A stretch of 23,190 bases of DNA from Pseudomonadota bacterium (lineage in GTDB: Bacteria > Pseudomonadota > Gammaproteobacteria > Burkholderiales > Burkholderiaceae_C): assembly GCA_023394015.1 (NCBI GenBank), contig JAEXBL010000069.1, forward strand, positions 1 to 23,190. The letters run 5' to 3'. Of the stretch, positions 7,843 to 15,263 are shown in pieces. The notes below the pieces were generated by a model. That model had not been told where the DNA came from. It saw nothing but the letters and a program-made list of their open reading frames with translations, and ran no database searches. Position 1 is the stretch's first letter. Every line of letters begins with the position of its first letter. Made by a program: the position numbers and the translations under genes.

Positions 7843-8448
7843 ATGGACTACCCTGCCGCCGTGCCCGACCTGCCCAGCCAACCGCCCGCGGGACTGCCCG
7901 ACTACCGCCTCGCCTTTCAGCTGGCGCCGGTGGGCCTGATCCTCTCACGCGAGCGCCACATTGTCGATTGCAACGAGCGCGTGTGCGCCATCTTCGGCGC
8001 CACGCCCGAGCAGTTGATCGGCCAGAGCTTTCGCATCCTCTACCCCAGCGCCGACGAGTACGAGCGCACCGGCGCGCGCATCGCGCCCATCCTCAACCGC
8101 GAGGGCGTGTACGCCGACAACCGGGTGATGAAGCGCGTGGGCGGCGCGCACGCCGGCGAGACCTTCTGGTGCCACGTCAACGGCCGCGCCATCGACCGCG
8201 GCGCGCCGCACGCCGCCGGCATCTGGACCTTCGAGGACCTGAGCGCGCAGCGCCCCGTCACCGCGCGCCTGACGCCGCGCGAGCGCGAGGTGGCGGCGCA
8301 GCTCACGCGCGGCCTCACGGCCAAGGAGATCGGCCGCGAGCTGGGCCTGAGCCACCGCACGGTGGAAGTGCACCGCGCCCGCCTGATGCGCAAGTACCAG
8401 GCCAGCACCACCGCCGAGCTGGTGCAAAAGCTGATGGGCGGTCTGTAA
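7843..8448 (+). CDS. PAS domain-containing LuxR-family transcriptional regulator
   Basis: This 201-residue cytosolic DNA-binding regulator has an N-terminal PAS domain (about 20-132; FQLAPVGLILSRERHIVDCN, FGATPEQLIGQSFRILYPS) and a C-terminal LuxR helix-turn-helix (about 142-197; LTPREREVAAQL, GLTAKEIGRELGLSHRTVEV). There is no receiver domain, so it is not a classical response regulator; the PAS domain may sense a ligand or redox state. No Shine-Dalgarno precedes the ATG at 7843, and the upstream palindrome ends only six bases before it, so the message may be leaderless or have a very short leader. Divergence from scoA makes it the likely controller of the ketone-body operon. egtD lies 118 bases downstream, and that gap shows no clear promoter. 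Confidence 0.9.
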   Translation: MDYPAAVPDLPSQPPAGLPDYRLAFQLAPVGLILSRERHIVDCNERVCAIFGATPEQLIGQSFRILYPSADEYERTGARIAPILNREGVYADNRVMKRVGGAHAGETFWCHVNGRAIDRGAPHAAGIWTFEDLSAQRPVTARLTPREREVAAQLTRGLTAKEIGRELGLSHRTVEVHRARLMRKYQASTTAELVQKLMGGL

Positions 8449-8566
8449 GACCCTGCCCGGGTCGTGGCCTCCCCCACGCCGCTGGCCTGCCGCGGCCGGC
8501 TGCGCTACGGTGCGGTGCTTCCGCTGGCGCGCTGCCGCGCCGGCGCCCCACACCGAAAGCCCGCGC

Positions 8567-9571
8567 ATGCTGTCCCCGCTTCATCCGCCCGGCGCGCCGC
8601 GCATCGTGCACGGCCAGCCGCCCTCGGCCCTGGCGGCGCGCAGCGCGGCGCAGCAGTTGCGCGCCACGCTGCAGGGCGACCCGCCCGCCATCGCGCCCAA
8701 GTACCTGTACGACGCCCGTGGCTGCGCGCTGTACGAGGCCATCACCGAACTGCCTGAGTACCACCTGCCGCGCGTCGAGCGCGCCATCCTCGATGCGCAC
8801 CAGCGGGCGATCCTGGCGCTGCTGCCGCGCGATGCCGAGCTGATCGACATCGGCAGCGGCGACGGCCTGAAGGCGCGCCGCTGGCTGGATGCCGGCATCG
8901 TGCGCCGCTACATCGGCGTGGACATTGCCGAGGACTGGCTGCGCGAGGCGCTGCACCGTGGCAGCCAGCGCTACCCCGGCGTGCAGTTCGACGGCGTGGT
9001 GACCGACCTGGGCTGGGGCCTGCAACTGCCGCTGCCGCGCGAGCAGGGGCGCCCGCGCATCTTCTGGTACCCCGGCTCGTCGATCGGCAATTTCGAGCCG
9101 GCCGCGGCCACCGCGCTGCTGGCGCAGCTGCGCGCGCTGATGCGCGCCGGCGACGCGCTGGTGCTGGCCGGGGACGGCCCGGTGGCGCTGGCGCGCATGC
9201 TGCGCGCCTACGACGACGCGGCCGGCGTCACCGCCGCCTTCAACCTGAACGTGCTGGACGTGGTCAACCGCGCACTCGGTGCCGGCTTCGATGCCGCCGC
9301 CTTTGCCCACCGCGCCGTGTTCAATGCTGGCGCCAGCCGCATCGAGATGCACCTGGTGAGCCGGCGCGCGCAGCGCATTCCGCTCGGTGCCGGGCAGGTG
9401 CTGCAACTGCGCGCCGGCGAGCACATCGTCACCGAGCATTCCTACAAGCACGCCGCGCCGCAGGCCGGGCAGATGCTGCACAGCGCCGGCTTCGAGCACC
9501 TGCAGCGCTTCGGCATCGACGGCGAGGTCTATGGCGTGTACGTGGCCCGTGTCGAGCATGCCGGGCCTTGA
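8567..9571 (+). CDS. egtD: L-histidine N-alpha-methyltransferase (ergothioneine biosynthesis)
   Basis: EgtD adds three methyl groups from S-adenosylmethionine to histidine, giving hercynine, the first step of ergothioneine synthesis. The 334 residues show the family signature PKYLYDARGCALYEAITELP (44-63), the SAM-binding LIDIGSGDGLK (92-102), WYPGSSIGNFEP with N175, and AYDDAAGVTAAFNLNVL. The histidine-pocket residues M261 (IEMHL) and E290 (TEHSYK) correspond to those known from mycobacterial EgtD. The start at 8567 fits the usual length; a GTG at 8510 would add 19 unconserved residues. The ribosome-binding site is weak (GAAAG). It overlaps egtB by 14 bases, implying coupled translation. Confidence 0.95.
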   Translation: MLSPLHPPGAPRIVHGQPPSALAARSAAQQLRATLQGDPPAIAPKYLYDARGCALYEAITELPEYHLPRVERAILDAHQRAILALLPRDAELIDIGSGDGLKARRWLDAGIVRRYIGVDIAEDWLREALHRGSQRYPGVQFDGVVTDLGWGLQLPLPREQGRPRIFWYPGSSIGNFEPAAATALLAQLRALMRAGDALVLAGDGPVALARMLRAYDDAAGVTAAFNLNVLDVVNRALGAGFDAAAFAHRAVFNAGASRIEMHLVSRRAQRIPLGAGQVLQLRAGEHIVTEHSYKHAAPQAGQMLHSAGFEHLQRFGIDGEVYGVYVARVEHAGP

Positions 9572-10796
9572 ATCGCTGGCCGCCGTGCGCGCCGCCACCG
9601 AGCGGCTGGTGCACGGCCTCACGCCCGACGACTGCATGGTGCAGTCGATGCCCGACGCCAGCCCGATCAAGTGGCACCTGGCGCACACCAGCTGGTTCTT
9701 CGAGCAGTTCATCCTGCAGCCCGCCGGCGTGGCGCCGTTCGATGCGCGCTTCGCGGCGCTGTTCAACTCCTACTACGTGGGGGCCGGCACGCGCCACCCG
9801 CGCGCGCGGCGCGGCGACCTGTCGCGCCCGCCGCTCGACGCGGTGATGGCCTGGCGCCAGCACGTGACGCAGGCCGTGGCCGACCTGCTGCCGGGCGCCG
9901 ACGCGCGCACGGCCGAACTGGTGCGCCTGGGGCTGGAGCACGAGCAGCAACACCAGGAGCTGATCCTCACCGACCTGAAGCACCACTTCTTCGTGCAGCC
10001 GCTGGCACCGGTGTACCGCCCGGCGCCCGCGCGGGCGCCCGCCGCGCCGGCGGCCCTGCGCTTCATCGACGTGGCCGGCGGCCTGTGCGAGATCGGCCAC
10101 GCCGGCGGCGCCTTCGGCTTCGACAACGAGTTTCCGCGCCACCGCGTGTGGCTGCAGCCCTTCGCCCTTGCCGACCGGCTGGTGACCGAGGGCGAGTACC
10201 TGGCCTTCATGCAGGACGGCGGCTACGCGCAGGCCGCGCTGTGGCTGTCCGACGGCTGGGCGCTGCGCGAGGTCGAGGACTGGCAGGCGCCGCTGTACTG
10301 GCGGCAGGACGAGGCCGGCGCCTGGCAGGTGTTCACCCTGGCCGGCTGGCGCGCGCCGCAAGCCGACGCGCCGGTGTGCCACCTCAGCCACTACGAGGCC
10401 GATGCCTTCGCCCGCTGGGCCGGCGCGCGCCTGCCCACCGAGGCCGAGTGGGAACACGCCGCCGCCAGCTTGCCGCACGCGCACGCCGGCTGGCATGGTG
10501 CGCTGCTGGAGGACGAGGCCTTCCACCCCCAGCCGGCCGCGCCCGGCACCGGCCTGCGCCAGGTGCTGGGCGACTGCTGGCAATGGACGGCCAGCGCCTA
10601 CCTGCCCTACCCCGGCTACCGCGTGCCCGAAGGCACGGTGGGCGAATACAACGGCAAGTTCATGTCGGGCCAGATGGTGCTCAAGGGCGCCTCGGCCGCC
10701 ACGCCGCGCCGCCACGCGCGGCTGAGCTACCGCAACTTCTTTCCGCCCGCCGCGCGCTGGCAGTTCGCCGGCATCCGGCTGGCGCGCGACGCATGA
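9558..10796 (+). CDS. egtB: Ergothioneine sulfoxide synthase
   Basis: EgtB is a non-haem iron enzyme that joins hercynine and a cysteine-containing thiol with O2 to give the sulfoxide intermediate. The 412 residues have an N-terminal DinB-like domain with the probable iron ligands H43 (KWHLAHTSWFFE) and H128/H132 (LEHEQQHQE). An FGE-sulfatase-like domain follows from about residue 168 (GGLCEIGHAGGAFGFDNEFP; RLPTEAEWEHAAA; GEYNGKFMSGQMVLKGAS; YRNFFPPAARWQFAGIRLA). The ATG at 9558 lies within the end of egtD and gives an N-terminus of family length. No egtA, egtC or egtE is in the window, so thiol choice (cysteine or gamma-glutamylcysteine) and C-S lyase step are not defined here. Confidence 0.95.
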   Translation: MPGLESLAAVRAATERLVHGLTPDDCMVQSMPDASPIKWHLAHTSWFFEQFILQPAGVAPFDARFAALFNSYYVGAGTRHPRARRGDLSRPPLDAVMAWRQHVTQAVADLLPGADARTAELVRLGLEHEQQHQELILTDLKHHFFVQPLAPVYRPAPARAPAAPAALRFIDVAGGLCEIGHAGGAFGFDNEFPRHRVWLQPFALADRLVTEGEYLAFMQDGGYAQAALWLSDGWALREVEDWQAPLYWRQDEAGAWQVFTLAGWRAPQADAPVCHLSHYEADAFARWAGARLPTEAEWEHAAASLPHAHAGWHGALLEDEAFHPQPAAPGTGLRQVLGDCWQWTASAYLPYPGYRVPEGTVGEYNGKFMSGQMVLKGASAATPRRHARLSYRNFFPPAARWQFAGIRLARDA

Positions 10797-10901
10797 CGAC
10801 ATGACGAATGACCGGCACTGACGCGCCATGACCCATGACGGAGCGCCGGCGCCGGCATGGGCTTCTTTCATTCGTCATGCGCCGTCAGGCGCGATCATTG
10901 G
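10797..10901. repeat. Convergent intergenic region with a 12-bp inverted repeat and CATGAC copies
   Basis: Between the stops of egtB (+) and the PcaC-like gene (-), CATGACGAATGA (10800-10811) and TCATTCGTCATG (10868-10879) are exact reverse complements 56 bases apart. CATGAC occurs four times on the plus strand (10792, 10800, 10827, 10834), the first overlapping the egtB stop. A GC-rich self-complementary stretch (GCCGGCGCCGGC, 10845-10856) lies between the arms. The whole could fold into one branched hairpin and act as a two-way transcription end, though no T-run is present. Confidence 0.55.
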
Positions 10902-11288
10902 TCACGGCTTGGGCGCCTCCACCACCTCGGCCGCGCTGCGGAAGGCCTCCACCGCGCAGGGCACGCCGCAGTAGATGCTGGCGTGCAGCAGCACTTCCTG
11001 GATCTCCTCGGCCGTGGCGCCGTTGTTCAGCGCGCCGCGCACGTGGCCCTTCAACTCGTGCTGGCGACCCAGCGCCGTCAGCATGGCCACGGTGACGAGG
11101 CTGCGCGTCTTCAGATCCAGCCCCGGGCGCTGCCACACGTCGCCCCAGGCGTTGCGGGTGATGGCGTGCTGCATCGGCTCGGTGAAGGGGGTGACGCCGG
11201 CCAGCGCCCGGTCGACGAAATCGTCGCCCATCACCTGGCGGCGGGTGGCCAGGCCGGCCTGGAAATCGGGATCGTCGGGCAGCTTCAT
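10902..11288 (-). CDS. Carboxymuconolactone decarboxylase family protein (PcaC-like)
   Basis: This 128-residue cytosolic protein of the carboxymuconolactone decarboxylase fold resembles 4-carboxymuconolactone decarboxylase (EC 4.1.1.44) along its length: NAWGDVWQRPGLDLKTRSLV (46-65), HVRGALNNGATAEEIQEVLL (82-101) and YCGVPCAVEAFRSA (106-119). It lacks the CxxC of AhpD-type hydroperoxidases. The start at 11288 has AGGAGAG upstream. No other protocatechuate-pathway gene (pcaD, pcaB, pcaGH) is in the window, so it may be a stand-alone paralogue. It is convergent with egtB and divergent from another member of the same superfamily at 11361. Confidence 0.88.
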   Translation of the reverse strand: MKLPDDPDFQAGLATRRQVMGDDFVDRALAGVTPFTEPMQHAITRNAWGDVWQRPGLDLKTRSLVTVAMLTALGRQHELKGHVRGALNNGATAEEIQEVLLHASIYCGVPCAVEAFRSAAEVVEAPKP

Positions 11289-11360
11289 GCGTCTCTCCTG
11301 GTGTGTGAGGCGGACAGCATAATGGGCCGAATCCATTCCAACCCGTTCGAGGAGACACCC
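11289..11360. promoter_or_regulatory. Shared divergent promoter region of two carboxymuconolactone-decarboxylase-fold genes
   Basis: The 72 bases between the divergent starts hold both ribosome-binding sites (CTCTCCT for the minus gene, GAGGAGA for the plus gene) and one AT patch with CATAAT (11319-11324), which reads as a -10-like hexamer for the plus gene. No good -35 is visible. Because the space is so short, the two promoters must overlap or sit back to back. Confidence 0.35.
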
Positions 11361-11957
11361 ATGAGCCGCTACCCCATGCCCGACATCAACAGCCTGCCCG
11401 AGGACATCAAGGCCAAGGTGCTGGAGGTGCAGTCCAAGGCCGGCTTCGTGCCCAACGTGTTCCTGGCGCTGGCGCGCCGCCCGGCCGAATGGCGCGCCTT
11501 CTTCGCCTACCACGACGCGCTGATGGAGCCCGAGAGCGTGGGCCGCAGCAGCAACCTGAGCAAGGGCGACCGCGAGATGATCGTCACCACCACCAGCGCC
11601 GCCAACCAGTGCCTGTACTGCGTGGTGGCGCACGGCGCGCTCTTGCGCATCTACGAGAAGAAGCCGCTGGTGGCCGACCAGGTGGCGGTGAACTACCGCA
11701 AGGCCACCGACATCACGCCGCGCCAGAAGGCCATGCTCGACTTCGCCATGAAAGTGTGCGAGCGCTCCTACGAGGTCAACGACGACGACTTCGCGACGCT
11801 GCACACGCACGGCTTCGACGACGAGGACATCTGGGACATCGCCGCCATCACCGCCTTCTTCGGCCTGTCCAACCGCATCGCCTCATTCAGCGGCATGCAG
11901 CCCAACCCCGAGTTCTACCTGATGGGCCGCGTGCCGAAAGAAAAGAAGGCCGGCTGA
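11361..11957 (+). CDS. Peroxidase-related enzyme, AhpD-like (carboxymuconolactone decarboxylase fold)
   Basis: This 198-residue protein belongs to the uncharacterised peroxidase-related group of the AhpD-like superfamily. The redox motif is complete: C84 and C87 in NQCLYCVVAHG with H91, and E72 in KGDREMIV upstream, as in AhpD-type proton relays. The N-terminal KAGFVPNVFLALARRP and the C-terminal DIAAITAFFGLSNRIASF are typical of the group. The start at 11361 is preceded by GAGGAGA. No AhpC partner is in the window. A role in peroxide or aldehyde stress is inferred from the family; the natural substrate is unknown. Confidence 0.9.
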   Translation: MSRYPMPDINSLPEDIKAKVLEVQSKAGFVPNVFLALARRPAEWRAFFAYHDALMEPESVGRSSNLSKGDREMIVTTTSAANQCLYCVVAHGALLRIYEKKPLVADQVAVNYRKATDITPRQKAMLDFAMKVCERSYEVNDDDFATLHTHGFDDEDIWDIAAITAFFGLSNRIASFSGMQPNPEFYLMGRVPKEKKAG

Positions 11958-12022
11958 CCGCCCGCCCGGCCCCGCGCCTGAAGGGCCGCCCGGCCGCCCC
12001 GGCCAGCGCGCGCCGCCCCGTC

Positions 12023-12045
12023 ATGCGGCCTTCACACGGCCGCAT
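12023..12045 (+). terminator. Hairpin downstream of the peroxidase-related gene, weak terminator candidate
   Basis: ATGCGGCC (12023-12030) and GGCCGCAT (12038-12045) form a perfect 8-bp stem with a 7-base loop, followed by only TT. It lies in the 126-base gap before lplT. Without a proper T-run, termination efficiency is doubtful. The rest of the gap is GC-rich and shows no recognisable promoter. Confidence 0.35.
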
Positions 12046-12083
12046 TCCAATCGTCACATGCAAAGGCCCACGCACCGCGCGCG

Positions 12084-13331
12084 ATGACGCGCGGCCTCGG
12101 TTCCCTGATCGCGGCACAGTTCGTGTCGGGACTGGCCGACAACGCGCTGCTCATCGTCGCCATCGCGCGGCTGCTTGAAACCGGGCAAAGCGCCTGGCTG
12201 GCGCCGCTGCTGAAGGCGGTGTTCACGCTGGCCTACGTGGTGCTGGCGCCGGTGGTCGGCGCGCTGGCCGACCGCTGGCCCAAGGCGCGGGTGATGCTGG
12301 CGGCCAACGCCCTCAAGGCGCTGGCCTGCGCGCTGATGGCGTTCGGGCTCGAGCCGCTGCTGGCCTTCGGCCTGGCCGGCGTGGGCGCGGCCGTGTATTC
12401 GCCCGCCAAGTACGGGCTGGTGACCGAACTGTCGCCGCCCAACCGGCTGGTGCATGCCAACGGCTGGCTGGAAGTGACGACGGTGGGCGCCATCATTCTC
12501 GGCACGGCGCTGGGCGGCGTGCTGGTGGGGCCGTTGCTGCAACTGGAGGCCGCGCGCTGGCTGGGCCACGGCCTGCCGGTCGACACGCCGCTGGGCGCGG
12601 CCATGGGCGCGGTGCTGGCCCTGTATGCGCTGGCCGGCGCGCTGAACCTGCGGATTTCCGCCAGCGGCGCCCGCCCGCACGCCATGCAGCCGGCGCCGGG
12701 AGCGCTGCTGGCGCGCTTTGGCCACGCGCAGCGCACGCTGTGGCGCGATGCGCTGGGCGGCGTGTCTCTGGGCGTGACCACGCTGTTCTGGGGCGCGGGC
12801 GCCACGCTGCAGTTCGTGGTGCTGGCCTGGGCGCAGCAAAACCTGCAGCTCGGGCTGTCGCAGGCGGCCTACCTGCAGGGCTTGGTGGCCGTGGGCATCG
12901 GCGCCGGCGCACTGGCGGCGGGGCGCTGGGTGCGGCTGGACCAGGCGCCCCAGGTGCTGGCCCTGGGCGTGCTGATGGGGCTGTGCGTGCCGCTGCTGAC
13001 GCTGGTGCACAGCGTGGCCGTGGCGGCGCCGCTGCTGGCCACGGTGGGCGCGCTGGCCGGCTTCTTCGTGGTGCCGATGAACGCGCTGCTGCAACACCGC
13101 GGCCAGCGCCTGCTGGGCGCGGGCGAATCCATCGCGGTGCAGAACTTCAACGAGAACCTGTGCGTGCTGGCCATGCTGGGCGCCTACGCCGGCCTGCAGG
13201 CGGCCGGCTGGCCGCTGCACCGGCTGGTGTTCCTGCTGGGGGCGCTGGTCGCGCTCGGCGTGATGGGCGTGATATGGCGCTACCGCAGATTGCAGACCCA
13301 ACCATTGCTATTGAAAGAGAAGCAACCATGA
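12084..13331 (+). CDS. lplT: Lysophospholipid transporter LplT
   Basis: LplT is an inner-membrane major-facilitator protein that flips lysophospholipids, mainly lysophosphatidylethanolamine, inward for re-acylation. The 415-residue sequence has about twelve hydrophobic segments and the LplT landmarks FVSGLADNALLIVAIARLLE (14-33), APVVGALADRWPKARVMLAAN (the MFS loop 2/3 signature), VYSPAKYGLVTELSP, ANGWLEVTTVGAIILGTALG and, late in the chain, FFVVPMNALLQHRG and AVQNFNENLC. It starts at 12084 with a poor ribosome-binding site; an ATG at 12058 is out of frame. No aas (acyltransferase/acyl-ACP synthetase) gene is fused or adjacent, unlike the usual lplT-aas pair. Instead its stop overlaps the next gene's start (ATGA), coupling it to a glycosyltransferase. 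Confidence 0.93.
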   Translation: MTRGLGSLIAAQFVSGLADNALLIVAIARLLETGQSAWLAPLLKAVFTLAYVVLAPVVGALADRWPKARVMLAANALKALACALMAFGLEPLLAFGLAGVGAAVYSPAKYGLVTELSPPNRLVHANGWLEVTTVGAIILGTALGGVLVGPLLQLEAARWLGHGLPVDTPLGAAMGAVLALYALAGALNLRISASGARPHAMQPAPGALLARFGHAQRTLWRDALGGVSLGVTTLFWGAGATLQFVVLAWAQQNLQLGLSQAAYLQGLVAVGIGAGALAAGRWVRLDQAPQVLALGVLMGLCVPLLTLVHSVAVAAPLLATVGALAGFFVVPMNALLQHRGQRLLGAGESIAVQNFNENLCVLAMLGAYAGLQAAGWPLHRLVFLLGALVALGVMGVIWRYRRLQTQPLLLKEKQP

Positions 13332-14383
13332 AGATCATGATCGTCACCGACGCCTGGGAGCCGCAGGTCAACGGCGTGGTGCGCACGCTGAAGATGACCA
13401 CCCGCCACCTGCAGGAGATGGGACACGCCACGCACATGCTGTCGCCGCTGGACTTCAAATCGATGCCCTGCCCGACCTACCCCGAGATCTCGCTGGCGCT
13501 GGCCACGCGCCGCGCCGTGGCGCGCCACATCGACCGCGTGGCGCCCGACTGCCTGCACATCGCCACCGAGGGGCCGCTGGGCTGGGCCGCGCGCGGCGTG
13601 GCCGTCCAGCGCGGCTGGCCGTTCACCACCGCCTACCACAGCCGCTTTCCCGAATACGTGCACGCCCGCGTGCGGCTGCCGCTGGCCTGGAGCTACGCGC
13701 TGCTGCGCAAGTTCCACAACGCCGGCCGCGCCACGCTGGCGCCCACGCCGGCCATCGTGGACGACCTGCGCGCACGCGGCTTCACGCAGGCGCGGCTGTG
13801 GTCGCGCGGGGTGAACCTGGAGGCCTTCACGCCCGACGGCGAGCGCCTGCCGCGCGGCAGCCGCCCGGTGTTTCTCTACGTGGGCCGGCTGGCGGTGGAA
13901 AAGCAGGTGCACAAGTTCCTGGAACTCGACCTGCCGGGCGAAAAATGGGTGGCCGGCACCGGGCCGGAGGAGGCGAAGCTGAAGGTCGCCTACCCGCAGG
14001 CGCGCTGGTTCGGTGTGCTGGGTGGCGACGAACTGGCCCGCGTCTACCGCAGCGCCGACGTGATGGTGTTTCCCAGCGTGACCGACACCTTCGGCCTGGT
14101 GATGGTGGAGGCCATGGCCTGCGGCACGCCGGTGGCGGCCTACCCGGTGCCGGGGCCGATCGACGTGATCGGCCACGATTCGCCTGGGGGCGCCATCGAC
14201 ACCGACCTGCGCGCCGCCTGCCTGGCCGCGCTCGCCAAGCCGCGCGCCGGCGTGCGCCGCCATGCCGAGCAGTTCAACTGGCCCACGGCCACGCGGCAGT
14301 TCGAGCAGGCGCTGGTGCGCATTGCGCGCCCCAGCGGCGTGGCCGATGCGCCGGGCGCACGCGAACTGCCACAGAATTCATAG
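13328..14383 (+). CDS. GT4 family glycosyltransferase (group 1)
   Basis: This retaining GT-B glycosyltransferase has 351 residues. The N-terminal acceptor domain starts MKIMIVTDAWEPQVNGVVRT, as in enzymes that glycosylate lipid acceptors. The C-terminal nucleotide-sugar domain has FLYVGRLAVEKQVHKFLELD (182-201), GTGPEEAKL, and the EX7E-like motif as D253-x7-E261 in PSVTDTFGLVMVEAMACG. GAGAAG lies seven bases upstream of the ATG, and ATGA overlap with lplT indicates coupled translation. The pairing with a phospholipid transporter suggests membrane glycolipid synthesis or lipid remodelling; donor sugar and acceptor are not readable from sequence. It converges on modE with a 38-base gap. Confidence 0.9.
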   Translation: MKIMIVTDAWEPQVNGVVRTLKMTTRHLQEMGHATHMLSPLDFKSMPCPTYPEISLALATRRAVARHIDRVAPDCLHIATEGPLGWAARGVAVQRGWPFTTAYHSRFPEYVHARVRLPLAWSYALLRKFHNAGRATLAPTPAIVDDLRARGFTQARLWSRGVNLEAFTPDGERLPRGSRPVFLYVGRLAVEKQVHKFLELDLPGEKWVAGTGPEEAKLKVAYPQARWFGVLGGDELARVYRSADVMVFPSVTDTFGLVMVEAMACGTPVAAYPVPGPIDVIGHDSPGGAIDTDLRAACLAALAKPRAGVRRHAEQFNWPTATRQFEQALVRIARPSGVADAPGARELPQNS

Positions 14384-14403
14384 CCCACTGGCCGAGCTGG
14401 CGA

Positions 14404-14417
14404 CCGCCGATCGGCGG
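14404..14417. repeat. Short perfect palindrome between convergent genes
   Basis: CCGCCGATCGGCGG is fully self-complementary and sits in the 38-base gap between the stops of the glycosyltransferase (+) and modE (-). It may help end transcription from both sides, but no T-run is present. Function is uncertain. Confidence 0.35.
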
Positions 14418-14421
14418 CGCC

Positions 14422-15186
14422 TCAGCCCACCAGCGCCAGCACCACCGCGCTCTCGTCCAGCCAGGCCTGCACGCGGCTGCCGGCGCGCAAGCGGTTGGGG
14501 CGCTCGGCAAAACCCACCAGCTGCATCGATCCTTCCAGCGTGACCACCACCTCGTCGCGCTGCACACCGCGCGACATGCGCAGCACCTGGCCGGTCAGGC
14601 GGTTGCCCGCCGGCGCATCCGGCAGCGCGCCCGCCTTCAGCGGCGCCACGCGCACCGCCGTGGCCTTGCACAGCGCCAGCACCGGCAGGCCGGGCGCTAG
14701 ATCCAGCAGCTCGGCGCTTTCGCGGGTGATGAGCGAAGACAGCTCGCCGCCGCCGGCCAGCGCCAGCACCACGCGCACCATGGGGTCGCGGGCGCCGTCG
14801 CTTTCCAGCCGCTCGACCTGGGCGCGCAGGTGGTTGCGCATGCTGGTGCGCGGCCCGCCCAGCGGGCCGTCGGCCTTGCCGTTGAAGCGCGCCAGCACGT
14901 CGCGCCGCGCCGCCTCGAGCTGGGTGGCGGCCTCCAGCAGGCGCTGGCCGGCCACGGTGAGCTGCGCACCGCCGCCACCGGAGCCGCCCACGCTGCTGTC
15001 CACCAGCGCCTCGCCGGCCAGGTTGGTGAGCGTGTGGATGGCCTGCCAGGCCGCCTTGTAGCTGATGCCGGCCGCGCGCGCGGCCTGCGAGATGGAGCCG
15101 TGCACCGCCACCAGCTGCAGTATCTCGATGCGCTTGTCCGCCTGGGCATAGCCCATGGCGCGCGCGGACAACACTCGCTTGACCAT
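14422..15186 (-). CDS. modE: Molybdate-responsive transcriptional regulator ModE
   Basis: ModE binds molybdate and then DNA, repressing modABC and adjusting other molybdenum-linked genes. The 254 residues have the N-terminal winged helix-turn-helix (about 16-105; IEILQLVAVHGSISQAARAA, GISYKAAWQAIHTLTN), the linker motif TSMRNHLRAQ (114-123; usually TSARNQ), and two TOBE/Mop molybdate-binding domains (about 124-190 and 195-254; LSSLITRESAELLDLAPGLP, RLTGQVLRM). Length matches E. coli ModE. The start is uncertain: neither the ATG at 15186 nor M11 at 15156 has a clear Shine-Dalgarno, so translation may be coupled to the upstream lipoprotein gene, 77 bases away on the same strand. Two matching palindromes at 16280 and 17532 are its likely operators. 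Confidence 0.93.
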   Translation of the reverse strand: MVKRVLSARAMGYAQADKRIEILQLVAVHGSISQAARAAGISYKAAWQAIHTLTNLAGEALVDSSVGGSGGGGAQLTVAGQRLLEAATQLEAARRDVLARFNGKADGPLGGPRTSMRNHLRAQVERLESDGARDPMVRVVLALAGGGELSSLITRESAELLDLAPGLPVLALCKATAVRVAPLKAGALPDAPAGNRLTGQVLRMSRGVQRDEVVVTLEGSMQLVGFAERPNRLRAGSRVQAWLDESAVVLALVG

Positions 15187-15263
15187 GTCGTCGATTGTGG
15201 CCCAGGCGAAAGTCAGCACCGCCTCGCGCACGGCGGCCTGGCGGTGCTGCTTCTGCTGGCGAC

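Noticed and set aside
10792..10839. Repeated CATGAC units considered as a CRISPR or tandem array
   Set aside because: The units are six bases with irregular spacing and no spacer-repeat pattern or cas gene.
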